Assembly (NCBI GenBank): GCA_017438085.1
Contig: JAFRWH010000076.1
Coordinates: forward strand, 1-6,452
Direction of reading: 5' to 3'
From: Bacillota bacterium
GTDB lineage: Bacteria; Bacillota_A; Clostridia; Peptostreptococcales; Anaerovoracaceae
Length of the DNA stretch: 6,452 nt
Every line of letters begins with the position of its first letter. Position 1 is the first letter of the stretch. Under the pieces are notes generated by a model. The model saw nothing but the letters and a program-made list of their open reading frames with translations. It was not told the origin of the DNA and did no database searches. Positions 1 to 6,452 of the stretch are shown here, piece after piece. A program made the position numbers and the translations under genes.

Positions 1-1220
1 GGGAACTTCTTGTTCATGTCCTCCCTGAAGCGGCGGTCTATCTCCTCTATGATGACGTAGACTCTGGGCATCAGCATGCGGACCAGCTGGGAGTTCCACA
101 TTTCCAGCGCCTCAGCCAGTATGGTGTGGTTGGTGTAACCCACGGTCTTGTAGACTATCTTCCATGCCCGCTCCCAGCTGAAGCCGTAATCATCCATCAG
201 AAGACGCATCAGCTCCGGTATGCAGAGCGCAGGGTGAGTGTCGTTGATCTGTATGGACACCTTGTCTGCCAGATTTGCCACCGTGCCGTAGCGGTTGTAG
301 TGGTCTCTGAGTATGTTCTGGCAGGATGCGGACACCATAAAATACTGCTGCTTGAGTCTCAGCTCCTTGCCTTCTTCGATATTGTCTGCAGGGTACAGCA
401 CCTTTGAGATAAGCTCAGCCCTGTTGGAATTCTGCTGGGCTTTGGTGAAGTCTCCGCTGTTGAAGGATGCCATGTCGAATCCCTCGGAATTGATGCTTCT
501 CCACAGGCGCAGCTTGCCTATGGCATCTGTGCCTGCGCCGCTGATCAGCATGTCGTAGGGCACCGCTTCCACGGTCTGGGCGTTGTAGACCACCGGCTTC
601 ATCTTGCCGTTGGCCCACTCTTCTTTGTAGTCGCCGTAGAAGCTTACTCTGAAGCTGTCTTCTCTTCTCTCCCTAAGCCAGACGTGGCCGCCGGGGAGCC
701 AGTTATCCGGCATCTCCACCTGCCAGCCGTCCACGATCTTCTGCTTGAAAAGACCGTATTCATAGCGGATGGAAAAGCCTGTGATGTCGTAATTCTGCGC
801 CACAAGGCCGTCAAGATAACAGGCTGCCAGTCTTCCGAGGCCGCCGTTACCAAGCCCTGCATCGGGTTCACACTCGTAAAGATCCTCCAGGCTGACCCCT
901 CTGTCAGCTATGGCGGCTTCCACGAGTCCTCCAAGGTTCAGATTGTACAGGTTGTTCTTAAGAGACTGTCCCATCAGGAATTCCATGCTGATGTAGTAGA
1001 TCTTCTTCTTTCCTTCCTGTTCCCTCTCAGCCTGACGGCGTACCTTGTTCCATTTCCAGCGCATCTGCTGCATGCGGGCTCCTACTATTGCTGCGATGGA
1101 TTTGTAGAGTTCCTCGTTTGTAGCCCGCTCGTAGGTGGTATGGTAGATGTTCTCAAGATGGCCGCTGAGCTGTTCCTTGAATTGTTTTACCTGAGCCTTC
1201 GTATAATCTTTTTTCTGCAT
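1..1220 (-). CDS. glgP: Glycogen phosphorylase, N-terminal half (cut by the window edge)
   Basis: This enzyme removes terminal glucose from alpha-1,4-glucan with inorganic phosphate, giving glucose-1-phosphate (family GT35, PLP-dependent, cytosolic). The reading frame is open from ATG at 1220 to the left edge, 406 codons, about half the roughly 800 residues usual for the family. Family signatures read directly are MEFLMGQSL (residues 79-87), GLGNGGLGRLAA starting near residue 122, QINDTHP (324-330) and YTNHT (362-366) followed by ILAEALEMW. The His in YTNHT corresponds to the substrate-site histidine of known phosphorylases. The PLP-binding lysine lies in the C-terminal half, outside the window, so integrity there cannot be judged. 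There is no N-terminal extension like the phosphorylated tail of the muscle enzyme. The start is supported by AAGGGGA five bases upstream, which overlaps the glgA stop. It is the second gene of a glgA-glgP unit, very probably cotranscribed. The family call is secure. Confidence 0.96.
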   Translation of the reverse strand, partial: MQKKDYTKAQVKQFKEQLSGHLENIYHTTYERATNEELYKSIAAIVGARMQQMRWKWNKVRRQAEREQEGKKKIYYISMEFLMGQSLKNNLYNLNLGGLVEAAIADRGVSLEDLYECEPDAGLGNGGLGRLAACYLDGLVAQNYDITGFSIRYEYGLFKQKIVDGWQVEMPDNWLPGGHVWLRERREDSFRVSFYGDYKEEWANGKMKPVVYNAQTVEAVPYDMLISGAGTDAIGKLRLWRSINSEGFDMASFNSGDFTKAQQNSNRAELISKVLYPADNIEEGKELRLKQQYFMVSASCQNILRDHYNRYGTVANLADKVSIQINDTHPALCIPELMRLLMDDYGFSWERAWKIVYKTVGYTNHTILAEALEMWNSQLVRMLMPRVYVIIEEIDRRFREDMNKKF

Positions 1221-1224
1221 ATAA

Positions 1225-1231
1225 TCCCCTT
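1225..1231 (-). promoter_or_regulatory. glgP ribosome binding site overlapping the glgA stop codon
   Basis: On the minus strand the glgA TAA stop (1232-1230) runs straight into GGGG, giving AAGGGGA and then ATTAT-type spacing to the glgP ATG at 1220. The spacing is short, about five bases after the G run. The overlap of stop and Shine-Dalgarno suggests that ribosomes finishing glgA help start glgP; this coupling is inferred. Confidence 0.7.
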
Positions 1232-2648
1232 AAATCATTAAATCTCTGTACATCTGGGCATAATCTCTTGCGGCCTTGTTCCAGGAGAAATCTTCCTGAA
1301 GGTCGTGCTTTACAAGCTTTTCCCAGTTTTCTCTGTCATACCAGTGCTGCACCGCGTTATCCAGAACGAAGCCGAAGCTGTGGGCATCATAGTGTCCGAA
1401 GACGAAACCGTTGCCATCTCCCAGGCTGCAGTCGTGGATAGAATCGTTGAGACCGCCGGTAGCCCTTACTAAAGGCACAGTGCCGTAGCGGCAGGCTATC
1501 ATCTGTGACAGGCCGCAGGGTTCGCTCTTCGAGGGCATCAGAAGTATGTCGCCGGCAGCGTAGATCCTGTGGGACAGCGCTCTGTCGAACATGATGCAGC
1601 TGCGGACCTTGTCTCTGTGTCTTCCCTCCAGGCCTCTGAAGAAGTCCTCGTAGAAGGGATCGCCTGTGCCGAGCAGCACGAACTGAACGTCGTGGGTGTT
1701 CAGGAAGCCGTCGATGGACTCTCTGAGAAGATCCACGCCCTTGTGAGCCACAAGGCGGCTGATCATAACGATCATGGGAACATCTCTTACAGGCAGATCC
1801 ATCTCCTCCTGCAGAGCCTTTTTGCATTCAGCCTTGCCGGAGATATCCTTTGCGCTGTAATTTGCAGCAATCATGGTATCCTTTTCGGGATCGTAGAGCT
1901 TTGTGTCGATGCCGTTAAGTATGCCTCTGAGCTTAAAGCTGTATTCGTTGATGAGTCCGTCCAGGCCGTGAGCATAGAAAGGATCTCTGAGCTGCTGCGC
2001 GTAGGTGGGGCTTACTGTGCTGATGATATTAGCGCAGGTGATGCCGCCCTTCAGCAGATTGATGTCCTTGCCCCAGTTCACATAGTGAGCCTGGTCCTCG
2101 CCCAGACCCAGAACATCGCCGCGGCAGAAATCGCTGTACTGTCCCTGATACTCGATGTTGTGAATGGTCATGATGGTCTTGAGCGGAAGCTTGTAGAATG
2201 CATCATGATATACTGGGACCATGGCGCTCTGCCAGTCGTTAGCGTGAATGATGTCGGGCATGAAGTCCATGAACTCCAGCGCCTCGAACACTGCCCTGCT
2301 GAAGAACGCAAAGCGCTCGCAGTCATCGAAATAGCCGTAGAGATTATCCCTTCCGAAATACTCCTCGTTGTCGATGAAATAAGCGGTCATGCGGCCCATC
2401 TTCAGGCGGAACACGCCCATGTATTTCTGTCTCCAGGATACGGGAATATTCTTGCATCCGAGAAATTCCATCTTTTCTCTGTACTCCTGTTTTACTGTCT
2501 TGTAAAGGGGAAGGATGAGTCTGCAGTCCATGTCCTTTTTGTAATTCAGGGCAACAGGAAGAGAACCTGCCACATCGCCCAGACCGCCTGTTCCGGCAAA
2601 AGGAACAGCCTCCGGGCTTACATACAGGATCTTGATTTTGTCATTCAT
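1230..2648 (-). CDS. glgA: Glycogen synthase, ADP-glucose dependent (GT5)
   Basis: It transfers glucose from ADP-glucose to the non-reducing end of an alpha-1,4-glucan. At 472 residues it is full length (E. coli GlgA is 477). The N-terminal Rossmann domain opens with ILYVSPEAVPFAGTGGLGDV (residues 7-26), and HANDW (135-139) matches the family's HxxDW segment. In the C-terminal domain, SRLVAHKG carries R298 and K303, which match the Arg and Lys that bind the ADP-glucose phosphates in E. coli. EPCGL (376-380) holds the conserved E376, equivalent to E. coli E377, and ATGGLND follows at 396-402. An oddity is that the lysine usual in KTGGL is glycine here (G19). The start is fixed by a strong GGAGGTT seven to eight bases upstream. 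It is first in the leftward unit, nine bases before glgP, and divergent from glgB. Family and function are very likely; only the effect of G19 is uncertain. Confidence 0.97.
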   Translation of the reverse strand: MNDKIKILYVSPEAVPFAGTGGLGDVAGSLPVALNYKKDMDCRLILPLYKTVKQEYREKMEFLGCKNIPVSWRQKYMGVFRLKMGRMTAYFIDNEEYFGRDNLYGYFDDCERFAFFSRAVFEALEFMDFMPDIIHANDWQSAMVPVYHDAFYKLPLKTIMTIHNIEYQGQYSDFCRGDVLGLGEDQAHYVNWGKDINLLKGGITCANIISTVSPTYAQQLRDPFYAHGLDGLINEYSFKLRGILNGIDTKLYDPEKDTMIAANYSAKDISGKAECKKALQEEMDLPVRDVPMIVMISRLVAHKGVDLLRESIDGFLNTHDVQFVLLGTGDPFYEDFFRGLEGRHRDKVRSCIMFDRALSHRIYAAGDILLMPSKSEPCGLSQMIACRYGTVPLVRATGGLNDSIHDCSLGDGNGFVFGHYDAHSFGFVLDNAVQHWYDRENWEKLVKHDLQEDFSWNKAARDYAQMYRDLMI

Positions 2649-2653
2649 AATAA

Positions 2654-2660
2654 AACCTCC
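2654..2660 (-). promoter_or_regulatory. glgA ribosome binding site
   Basis: GGAGGTT on the minus strand, with the GGAGG core seven bases from the ATG at 2648, is a near-consensus Shine-Dalgarno. It supports this start for glgA and suggests good translation. Confidence 0.85.
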
Positions 2661-2729
2661 ATCAGGTAAAATTGCTTGAATAAATCTATTAATGTGATTT
2701 GAAATAATGTTAATATCTGTTTATTATTC

Positions 2730-2759
2730 TTGCCCTAAGCTTATAGTATAGTTTATAAT
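2730..2759 (+). promoter_or_regulatory. Candidate sigma-A promoter for glgB-glgC-glgD
   Basis: TTGCCC (2730-2735) and a perfect TATAAT (2754-2759) are separated by 18 bases. Transcription would start near 2766 and give a leader of about 83 bases before glgB. The promoter overlaps the candidate leftward promoter on the other strand. A second TATAAT at 2779-2784 has no convincing -35 box at 16-18 bases and is the weaker choice. Confidence 0.5.
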
Positions 2760-2768
2760 TAATCTGAA
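2740..2768 (-). promoter_or_regulatory. Candidate sigma-A promoter for glgA-glgP
   Basis: On the minus strand, TTCAGA (2768-2763) and TATAAG (2745-2740) are separated by 17 bases. This resembles TTGACA/TATAAT with 4/6 and 5/6 matches. It would start transcription near 2733 and give a leader of roughly 85 bases. The -35 box lies inside the 2760-2775 palindrome. The region is AT-rich, so other -10-like hexamers exist (for example TATACT at 2750-2745) and the choice is a prediction. Confidence 0.45.
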
Positions 2769-2775
2769 CAGATTA
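2760..2775. promoter_or_regulatory. 16-bp palindrome, possible operator shared by both promoters
   Basis: TAATCTGAACAGATTA has two perfect 7-base arms around a central AA. It lies just after the rightward -10 box, centred on the predicted glgB start point, and covers the -35 box of the predicted leftward promoter. A dimeric repressor bound here could block both units. No regulator gene is in the window and the motif matches no operator I recognise, so the role is inferred. The palindrome itself is certain. Confidence 0.45.
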
Positions 2776-2792
2776 CAATATAATAATGCCTC

Positions 2793-2815
2793 GGAGGGCT
2801 GATTTGAAGCCCTTT
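2793..2815 (+). promoter_or_regulatory. GC-rich hairpin in the glgB leader
   Basis: AGGGCT (2795-2800) pairs perfectly with AGCCCT (2808-2813) around a 7-base loop. Two G-U pairs (2793-2794 with 2814-2815) could extend the stem to eight. It lies about 30 bases into the predicted glgB transcript. What follows is T-rich but interrupted (TTTAGTTATATAATTTT), so it is not a convincing terminator. It could be a weak attenuator, an RNA-stability element or a protein site. It stands out because the spacer around it is strongly AT-rich. Confidence 0.4.
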
Positions 2816-2834
2816 AGTTATATAATTTTAAGAT

Positions 2835-2839
2835 AAGGA
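2835..2839 (+). promoter_or_regulatory. glgB ribosome binding site (weak)
   Basis: AAGGA, nine bases before the ATG at 2849, is the only Shine-Dalgarno candidate at the right distance. It is weaker than those of glgA, glgC and glgD. The stronger GGAGGG at 2793-2798 is too far upstream and lies inside the leader hairpin. Confidence 0.6.
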
Positions 2840-2848
2840 TATATACTT

Positions 2849-4774
2849 ATGAACAAAAAACAAAGCGACATATCTTATCAGAAATACCTGTTCCACCGCG
2901 GGGAAAACTACAGATCCTACGAGTTCCTCGGAGCCTTCCCGGATAAAAAGAACAAAGGCGTGCTCTTCAGAGTATGGGCGCCCAGAGCCAGAGCCATATC
3001 CCTTGTATGGGAAGGCAATGGGTGGCAGCCCGGGGTAAACAGCTTCAGCAAGGTGGCAGATGACGACAGCCTCTGGGAATGCTTCGTGCCTGACATGAAG
3101 GAAGGCGATCTGTACAAATTCGCAGTCGAAGGCAGCAGAGGCGGCCTCGTATATAAAGACGATCCCTACGGGCTGGAGACCGAAAGCCCCATAGGAAACA
3201 ACAATCCCCAGAGAGCATCCGTAGTTTACGGCAGAGACAGAAAATACCGCTGGCAGGACAGCCGGTGGATGAAGGAGCGCGAGAAAAAGAATCCCTACCG
3301 CTCCCCCATGAACATATATGAAGTACAGCTCGGCTCCTGGAAGCGCAGAGAAGACGGCTCATACATGAGCTATAAGGATGCTGCCAGAGAGCTTATTCCT
3401 TATGCGAAAAAGATGGGATTCACACATCTGGAGCTGCTGCCGGTAACAGAGTACCCCTACGATGGTTCCTGGGGCTATCAGGTGACCGGGTATTTCAGCG
3501 TCACCGCCCGCTACGGCAAGCCGGATGAACTCAAATACCTGATCGACGAAGCTCATAAAAACGATCTTGGCGTAATTCTCGACTGGGTGCCTGCCCACTT
3601 CCCCAAGGACGCTCACGGACTCATAGAATTTGACGGCGAGCCTCTCTATGAGGACAGCAATCCCTTCCGCATGGAGCACAAGGGCTGGGGCACCAGAGCC
3701 TTTGATTTCGGCCGTCCTGAGGTGAAGAGCTTCCTGGTCTCCAGCGCAGACTATTTCTGCAGAGAGTTCCATGCCGACGGAATCAGAGTGGATGCCATCT
3801 CTGCCATGCTCTATCTGGACTACAGCCGGCCTGATGGCGAGTGGATGCAGAATCAGAACGGCGGAAGAGAGAATCTGGAGGCAATAGACTTCCTCCACAG
3901 CCTGAACGAATACCTGCTTTCAACTTATCCCGGCGTGCTGAGCATCGCAGAAGAATCCACAGCCTGGCCCATGGTCACCAAACCTCCAAAGGACGGTGGC
4001 CTTGGCTTCAATTTCAAGTGGAACATGGGCTGGATGAACGATACTCTGGCCTATTTCAAAGAAGATTTCCCCTGGCGCGGCAGTCATCACTACAACCTGA
4101 CCTTCGCCATGACCTATACCTACAGCGAGAACTTCATCCTGCCCATCTCACATGACGAGGTGGTCCACGGCAAGGGTTCTCTCGTAAACAAGATGCCCGG
4201 CACCTACGAGCAGAAGTTTGACGGCGGCCGGTCTTTCTATGTTTACTTCCTGACGCACCCGGGCAAGAAACTGTCCTTCATGGGCAACGAATTCGCTCAG
4301 TTCATAGAATGGAACGAGAATCAGGGCCTCGACTGGATGCTGCTGGACTACGAGATCCACAGAAAATACCAGCTCTTCGTCAAGGACCTGAACCACATCT
4401 ACCTTGAAAATTCCCAGCTCTGGGAGGGGGACGACCGCATGGAAGGCTTCAGATGGATAGATGCAGACAACACCAGCGCCAGCGTTTACAGCTACTACAG
4501 GGAGGATCCTGACCATCCCGGAAGGAAGCTGCTGGTGATACTCAACTACTCCGGGCTCGATTATCAAGACTTCTGGTTCGGCGTTCCCGATGCGGATTAC
4601 TGGAGACCGCTGATCGATTCGGATGCGCCCCGCTACGGCGGCAGAGGACTGAGGACCAAACGCAAATACAGGCCCAAAAAGGGCGAATGTAATAATTACA
4701 ATAAACACATAAGCATGACTCTCCCGGCGAGATCGGGCATCATACTTGTATCTGAGGAGGACGACAAGAAATGA
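2849..4774 (+). CDS. glgB: 1,4-alpha-glucan branching enzyme (GH13)
   Basis: It cuts an alpha-1,4 chain and rejoins the piece through an alpha-1,6 bond, making glycogen branches. At 641 residues it has the short form common in Bacillus and Clostridia, with one N-terminal CBM48 domain (about 24-115, including FRVWAPRA), a GH13 barrel (about 155-520) and a C-terminal beta domain to about 637. All four GH13 regions are intact: DWVPAH (245-250); [10 protein letters not shown] with nucleophile D315; SIAEES with acid/base E368; and [11 protein letters not shown] with H435 and D436. These match E. coli D405, E458 and D526. The FMGNEFAQ and NQGLDW segments are also present. The start is chosen by the ATG with AAGGA nine bases upstream and by the usual Firmicute N-terminus ([17 protein letters not shown]). 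Its TGA stop overlaps the glgC ATG as ATGA. It is first in the rightward unit. The call is secure. Confidence 0.98.
   Translation: MNKKQSDISYQKYLFHRGENYRSYEFLGAFPDKKNKGVLFRVWAPRARAISLVWEGNGWQPGVNSFSKVADDDSLWECFVPDMKEGDLYKFAVEGSRGGLVYKDDPYGLETESPIGNNNPQRASVVYGRDRKYRWQDSRWMKEREKKNPYRSPMNIYEVQLGSWKRREDGSYMSYKDAARELIPYAKKMGFTHLELLPVTEYPYDGSWGYQVTGYFSVTARYGKPDELKYLIDEAHKNDLGVILDWVPAHFPKDAHGLIEFDGEPLYEDSNPFRMEHKGWGTRAFDFGRPEVKSFLVSSADYFCREFHADGIRVDAISAMLYLDYSRPDGEWMQNQNGGRENLEAIDFLHSLNEYLLSTYPGVLSIAEESTAWPMVTKPPKDGGLGFNFKWNMGWMNDTLAYFKEDFPWRGSHHYNLTFAMTYTYSENFILPISHDEVVHGKGSLVNKMPGTYEQKFDGGRSFYVYFLTHPGKKLSFMGNEFAQFIEWNENQGLDWMLLDYEIHRKYQLFVKDLNHIYLENSQLWEGDDRMEGFRWIDADNTSASVYSYYREDPDHPGRKLLVILNYSGLDYQDFWFGVPDADYWRPLIDSDAPRYGGRGLRTKRKYRPKKGECNNYNKHISMTLPARSGIILVSEEDDKK
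4755..4760 (+). promoter_or_regulatory. glgC ribosome binding site inside the glgB coding end
   Basis: A perfect AGGAGG lies ten bases before the glgC ATG, within the last codons of glgB (encoding part of SEEDDKK). Together with the 4-base ATGA overlap it fixes the glgC start and points to coupled translation of the two genes. Confidence 0.85.
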
Positions 4775-5970
4775 AAAAGAAAAAATGTATAGCCATGCTC
4801 CTTGCAGGAGGACAGGGAAGCAGGCTCATGCCCCTTACGGACAAGATCGCCAAGCCTGCAGTACCCTTCGGCTCCAGATACCGCATCATCGATTTCCCCC
4901 TTTCCAACTGCGCAAACTCGGGAATCGATACTGTCGGTGTGCTTACTCAGTATCAGCCTCTGGAGCTGAACGACTACCTTGGCAACGGCACTCCCTGGGG
5001 AATGAACCTGACCTACGGCGGACTTCACATTCTGCCACCCTATCAGGCTTCCGAGGGCTCAGACTGGTTCAAGGGCACGGCTAATGCTATCTATCAGAAT
5101 ATCAGGTTCATCGAAAGATACAATCCGGAATACGTGCTGATACTTTCCGGAGACCACATCTACAAGATGGACTACAATGCCATGCTGGAGGATCACATAA
5201 AGAACGATGCTGACTGCACCATAGCCGTCATCGATGTTCCTCTTGAGGAAGCTTCCCGCTTCGGCATCATGAACACGGACAAAAAAGGCCGGATCATCGA
5301 ATTCGAAGAGAAGCCCAAGCAGCCCAAGAGCACTCATGCATCCATGGGCGTTTACATCTTCTCCACCGACAAGCTCATAAAATACCTGGTGGAGGACGAG
5401 GCTGACAAGAGTTCCAGCAATGACTTCGGAAAGAACATAATCCCCAAGATGCTGAATGACGGGCAGCGGATGTTCGCCTATGTATTCAAGGGCTACTGGA
5501 GAGACGTGGGCACGCTCGAGTCCTATTGGGCAGCCAATATGGACGCTATAGAGATGCCTGAAGACGAGCCGGAAAAGCTGGTGCTCAACGATCCTGAATG
5601 GAGGATATACTACCGCCACGACAGCGCAAGGCCTCAGTATCTGGGCGAGAACGCAAAGCTCTCCAATTCCATGATAGGCGGAGCCTGCAACATAGACGGC
5701 GAAGTTGATCACTCCATAATCTTCAACAATGTTGTGGTAGAACCCGGCGCAGTCATCAGAGATTCCATAGTCATGGACGGCGCAGTCATCAAAGCCGGCG
5801 CCAAGGTGGAGTACGCAATAATCGATTACGATGTTGTTATCGGAGAGAACGCTTCCATTGGCGGTCCCAGAGAAGGCGGCAGCTTGAGCGTAGTAGCCAA
5901 AGGCATCAGTATTCCTGCCGGAAAGACCATAGGCAGCGGAGAAAAAGTCACCAGAAAGGAGGCTGAGTAA
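4771..5970 (+). CDS. glgC: Glucose-1-phosphate adenylyltransferase (ADP-glucose pyrophosphorylase), catalytic subunit
   Basis: It makes ADP-glucose and pyrophosphate from ATP and glucose-1-phosphate, the committed step of bacterial glycogen synthesis. The N-terminal nucleotidyltransferase domain has the intact loop [13 protein letters not shown] (11-23), AKPAVPFG with K28, and [18 protein letters not shown] has D128, equivalent to catalytic E. coli D142. FEEKP has K181, equivalent to the glucose-1-phosphate lysine K195. [13 protein letters not shown] lies at 241-253. The C-terminus (about 290-399) shows the hexapeptide-like repeats of a left-handed beta helix (SMIGG, GAVIR, GAVIK, GASI-type turns). 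The length of 399 is close to other Firmicute GlgCs and shorter than E. coli (431), mainly at the N-terminus. The position of the fructose-1,6-bisphosphate lysine K39 of E. coli is R36 here, so that activation may be absent (inference). It is followed after one base by glgD, its expected partner. The call is secure. Confidence 0.98.
   Translation: MKKKKCIAMLLAGGQGSRLMPLTDKIAKPAVPFGSRYRIIDFPLSNCANSGIDTVGVLTQYQPLELNDYLGNGTPWGMNLTYGGLHILPPYQASEGSDWFKGTANAIYQNIRFIERYNPEYVLILSGDHIYKMDYNAMLEDHIKNDADCTIAVIDVPLEEASRFGIMNTDKKGRIIEFEEKPKQPKSTHASMGVYIFSTDKLIKYLVEDEADKSSSNDFGKNIIPKMLNDGQRMFAYVFKGYWRDVGTLESYWAANMDAIEMPEDEPEKLVLNDPEWRIYYRHDSARPQYLGENAKLSNSMIGGACNIDGEVDHSIIFNNVVVEPGAVIRDSIVMDGAVIKAGAKVEYAIIDYDVVIGENASIGGPREGGSLSVVAKGISIPAGKTIGSGEKVTRKEAE
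5955..5962 (+). promoter_or_regulatory. glgD ribosome binding site inside the glgC coding end
   Basis: AAAGGAGG, a near-perfect Shine-Dalgarno, lies nine bases before the glgD ATG at 5972, within the last codons of glgC. It decides the glgD start, which follows the glgC TAA after a single base. The tight packing suits equal output of the two subunits. Confidence 0.88.
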
Positions 5971-5971
5971 A

Positions 5972-6452
5972 ATGATCGATGCATTAGGACTTATTTTTAC
6001 AGACGGTTTTGATGTTCAGCTGGATGCGCTTACAGAAAGGCGCACTGTCGCCTCCATCCCCTTTGCGGGAAGATACAGACTGATAGACTTTCCTCTGTCC
6101 AATCTGGCAAATTCAGGCGTAAGGAACATCGGTATCATAGTAAAGAAAAACTATCAGAGCCTCATGGATCACATCAGAGGCGGCGCAGAGTGGGACCTGA
6201 ATCTTAGATTCACAGGACTCACCTTCCTGCCCCCCTTCTCTTCCGTGACTTCCAAAGAGCCTGATATATATAAGAACAGGCTGGATGCTCTGTCCTCCAA
6301 TATATCCTTCCTGCGCTACCACAAAGAAAAATACGTTATCATGATGGGCAGCGATTTCATCTGGAATGAAGATCTGGAAGACTTTTTCGCGGCTCACATA
6401 GCCAGCGGCGCAAAAATGACCGCGCTTTACACAAAGGAAAAGCTGCAGAAGA
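5972..6452 (+). CDS. glgD: GlgD, non-catalytic-type partner of ADP-glucose pyrophosphorylase (N-terminal part, cut by the window edge)
   Basis: This is a paralogue of GlgC in the same fold. In Bacillus-type systems GlgD has little activity alone and raises or tunes GlgC activity in a mixed complex. The first 160 codons are present (family length is about 370), open to the right edge. The family is shown by IPFAGRYRLIDFPLSNLANSGV (near residues 29-50), which aligns with Glg[17 protein letters not shown], and by the GlgD-like opening MIDALGLIFTDG. The nucleotide loop is lost: against GlgC, G13, G16 and R18 become D11, D14 and Q16, and K28 becomes V26. The segment matching SGDHIYKMD reads MGSDFIWNED, so an Asp (D128) is still at the catalytic position. 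The start is fixed by AAAGGAGG. It is third in the glgB-glgC-glgD unit. The role is inferred from the family and the visible residues. Confidence 0.94.
   Translation, partial: MIDALGLIFTDGFDVQLDALTERRTVASIPFAGRYRLIDFPLSNLANSGVRNIGIIVKKNYQSLMDHIRGGAEWDLNLRFTGLTFLPPFSSVTSKEPDIYKNRLDALSSNISFLRYHKEKYVIMMGSDFIWNEDLEDFFAAHIASGAKMTALYTKEKLQK

Noticed and set aside
684..1241. 185-codon open frame on the plus strand
   Set aside because: It lies opposite glgP, whose conserved motifs (MEFLMGQSL, GNGGLG) fall in the minus-strand frame. It has no family resemblance.
1569..2669. Long open frame (366 codons) on the plus strand, antisense to glgA
   Set aside because: It is an antisense shadow of a clear GT5 gene. 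Its protein is a low-complexity run of Val, Ala, Leu and His with no family motif, and glgA explains the whole stretch.
2691..2709. CRP-like half-site (AATGTGATTT) in the spacer
   Set aside because: Only the left half matches and the right TCACA half is absent. A CRP-type site would also be unexpected in a Clostridia-like host. No CcpA cre-like palindrome was seen either.
2679..2725. Nested inverted repeats (AATAAA/TTTATT and TATTAA/TTAATA) in the glgA leader
   Set aside because: The arms are purely A/T, short and mismatched in alignment, as expected by chance in such AT-rich sequence.
2779..2784. Second TATAAT as a main glgB promoter
   Set aside because: No acceptable -35 hexamer lies 16-18 bases upstream and there is no extended -10 TG, whereas 2754-2759 has TTGCCC at 18 bases.
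2793..2830. Rho-independent terminator in the glgB leader
   Set aside because: The stem is only six clean pairs and the T tract is broken by A and G. It was kept only as a leader hairpin.
3359..3898. Minus-strand open frames inside glgB (also 3045-3362 and 4148-4708)
   Set aside because: All are opposite strongly conserved GH13 sequence and lack recognisable domains or starts with good ribosome sites.
5059..5712. 217-codon minus-strand open frame opposite glgC
   Set aside because: It is a shadow of the catalytic domain of GlgC, with the Val/His-rich composition typical of antisense readings.
1..6452. CRISPR arrays, tRNA or rRNA genes, insertion sequences or an unknown defence-type system
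   Set aside because: No repeat-spacer pattern, tRNA-like fold, terminal inverted repeats or transposase motifs were seen. Apart from the 200-bp spacer, nearly every base is in a recognised glycogen gene.

Overview
The window is almost filled by a glycogen (alpha-1,4/1,6-glucan) synthesis and breakdown locus. It has five genes, two of them cut by the window edges, in two divergent units around a 200-bp AT-rich spacer. The organism is most likely a mid-GC anaerobic Firmicute, probably class Clostridia. The main argument is a GlgD gene directly after glgC, because GlgD is a Firmicutes-type companion of ADP-glucose pyrophosphorylase. The short single-CBM48 GlgB and the purine-rich Shine-Dalgarno sites agree with this. 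No finer placement can be supported from the sequence alone.

Layout. Positions 1-1220 (minus strand) hold the N-terminal half of glycogen phosphorylase (glgP), which runs off the left edge. Positions 1230-2648 (minus) hold complete glycogen synthase glgA, nine bases upstream of glgP, so the leftward unit reads glgA-glgP. Positions 2649-2848 are the divergent control region. It holds candidate promoters for both directions, a 16-bp palindrome lying across both, and a GC-rich hairpin in the glgB leader. Positions 2849-4774 (plus) hold the branching enzyme glgB. Positions 4771-5970 hold ADP-glucose pyrophosphorylase glgC, whose start overlaps the glgB stop as ATGA. Positions 5972-6452 hold the first 160 codons of glgD, which runs off the right edge.

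How they work together. GlgC, with its degenerate partner GlgD, makes ADP-glucose from glucose-1-phosphate and ATP. GlgA adds that glucose to alpha-1,4 chains, GlgB introduces alpha-1,6 branches, and GlgP shortens the chains by phosphorolysis, returning glucose-1-phosphate. All are cytosolic; no signal peptides or membrane segments are seen. The set is split between two strands with one shared control region.

No unknown system was found; the pathway is ordinary. The points most worth a second look are the palindrome shared by the two promoters, a glycine in GlgA where the classic KTGGL lysine usually sits, the leader hairpin before glgB, and the loss of the nucleotide-binding loop in GlgD.
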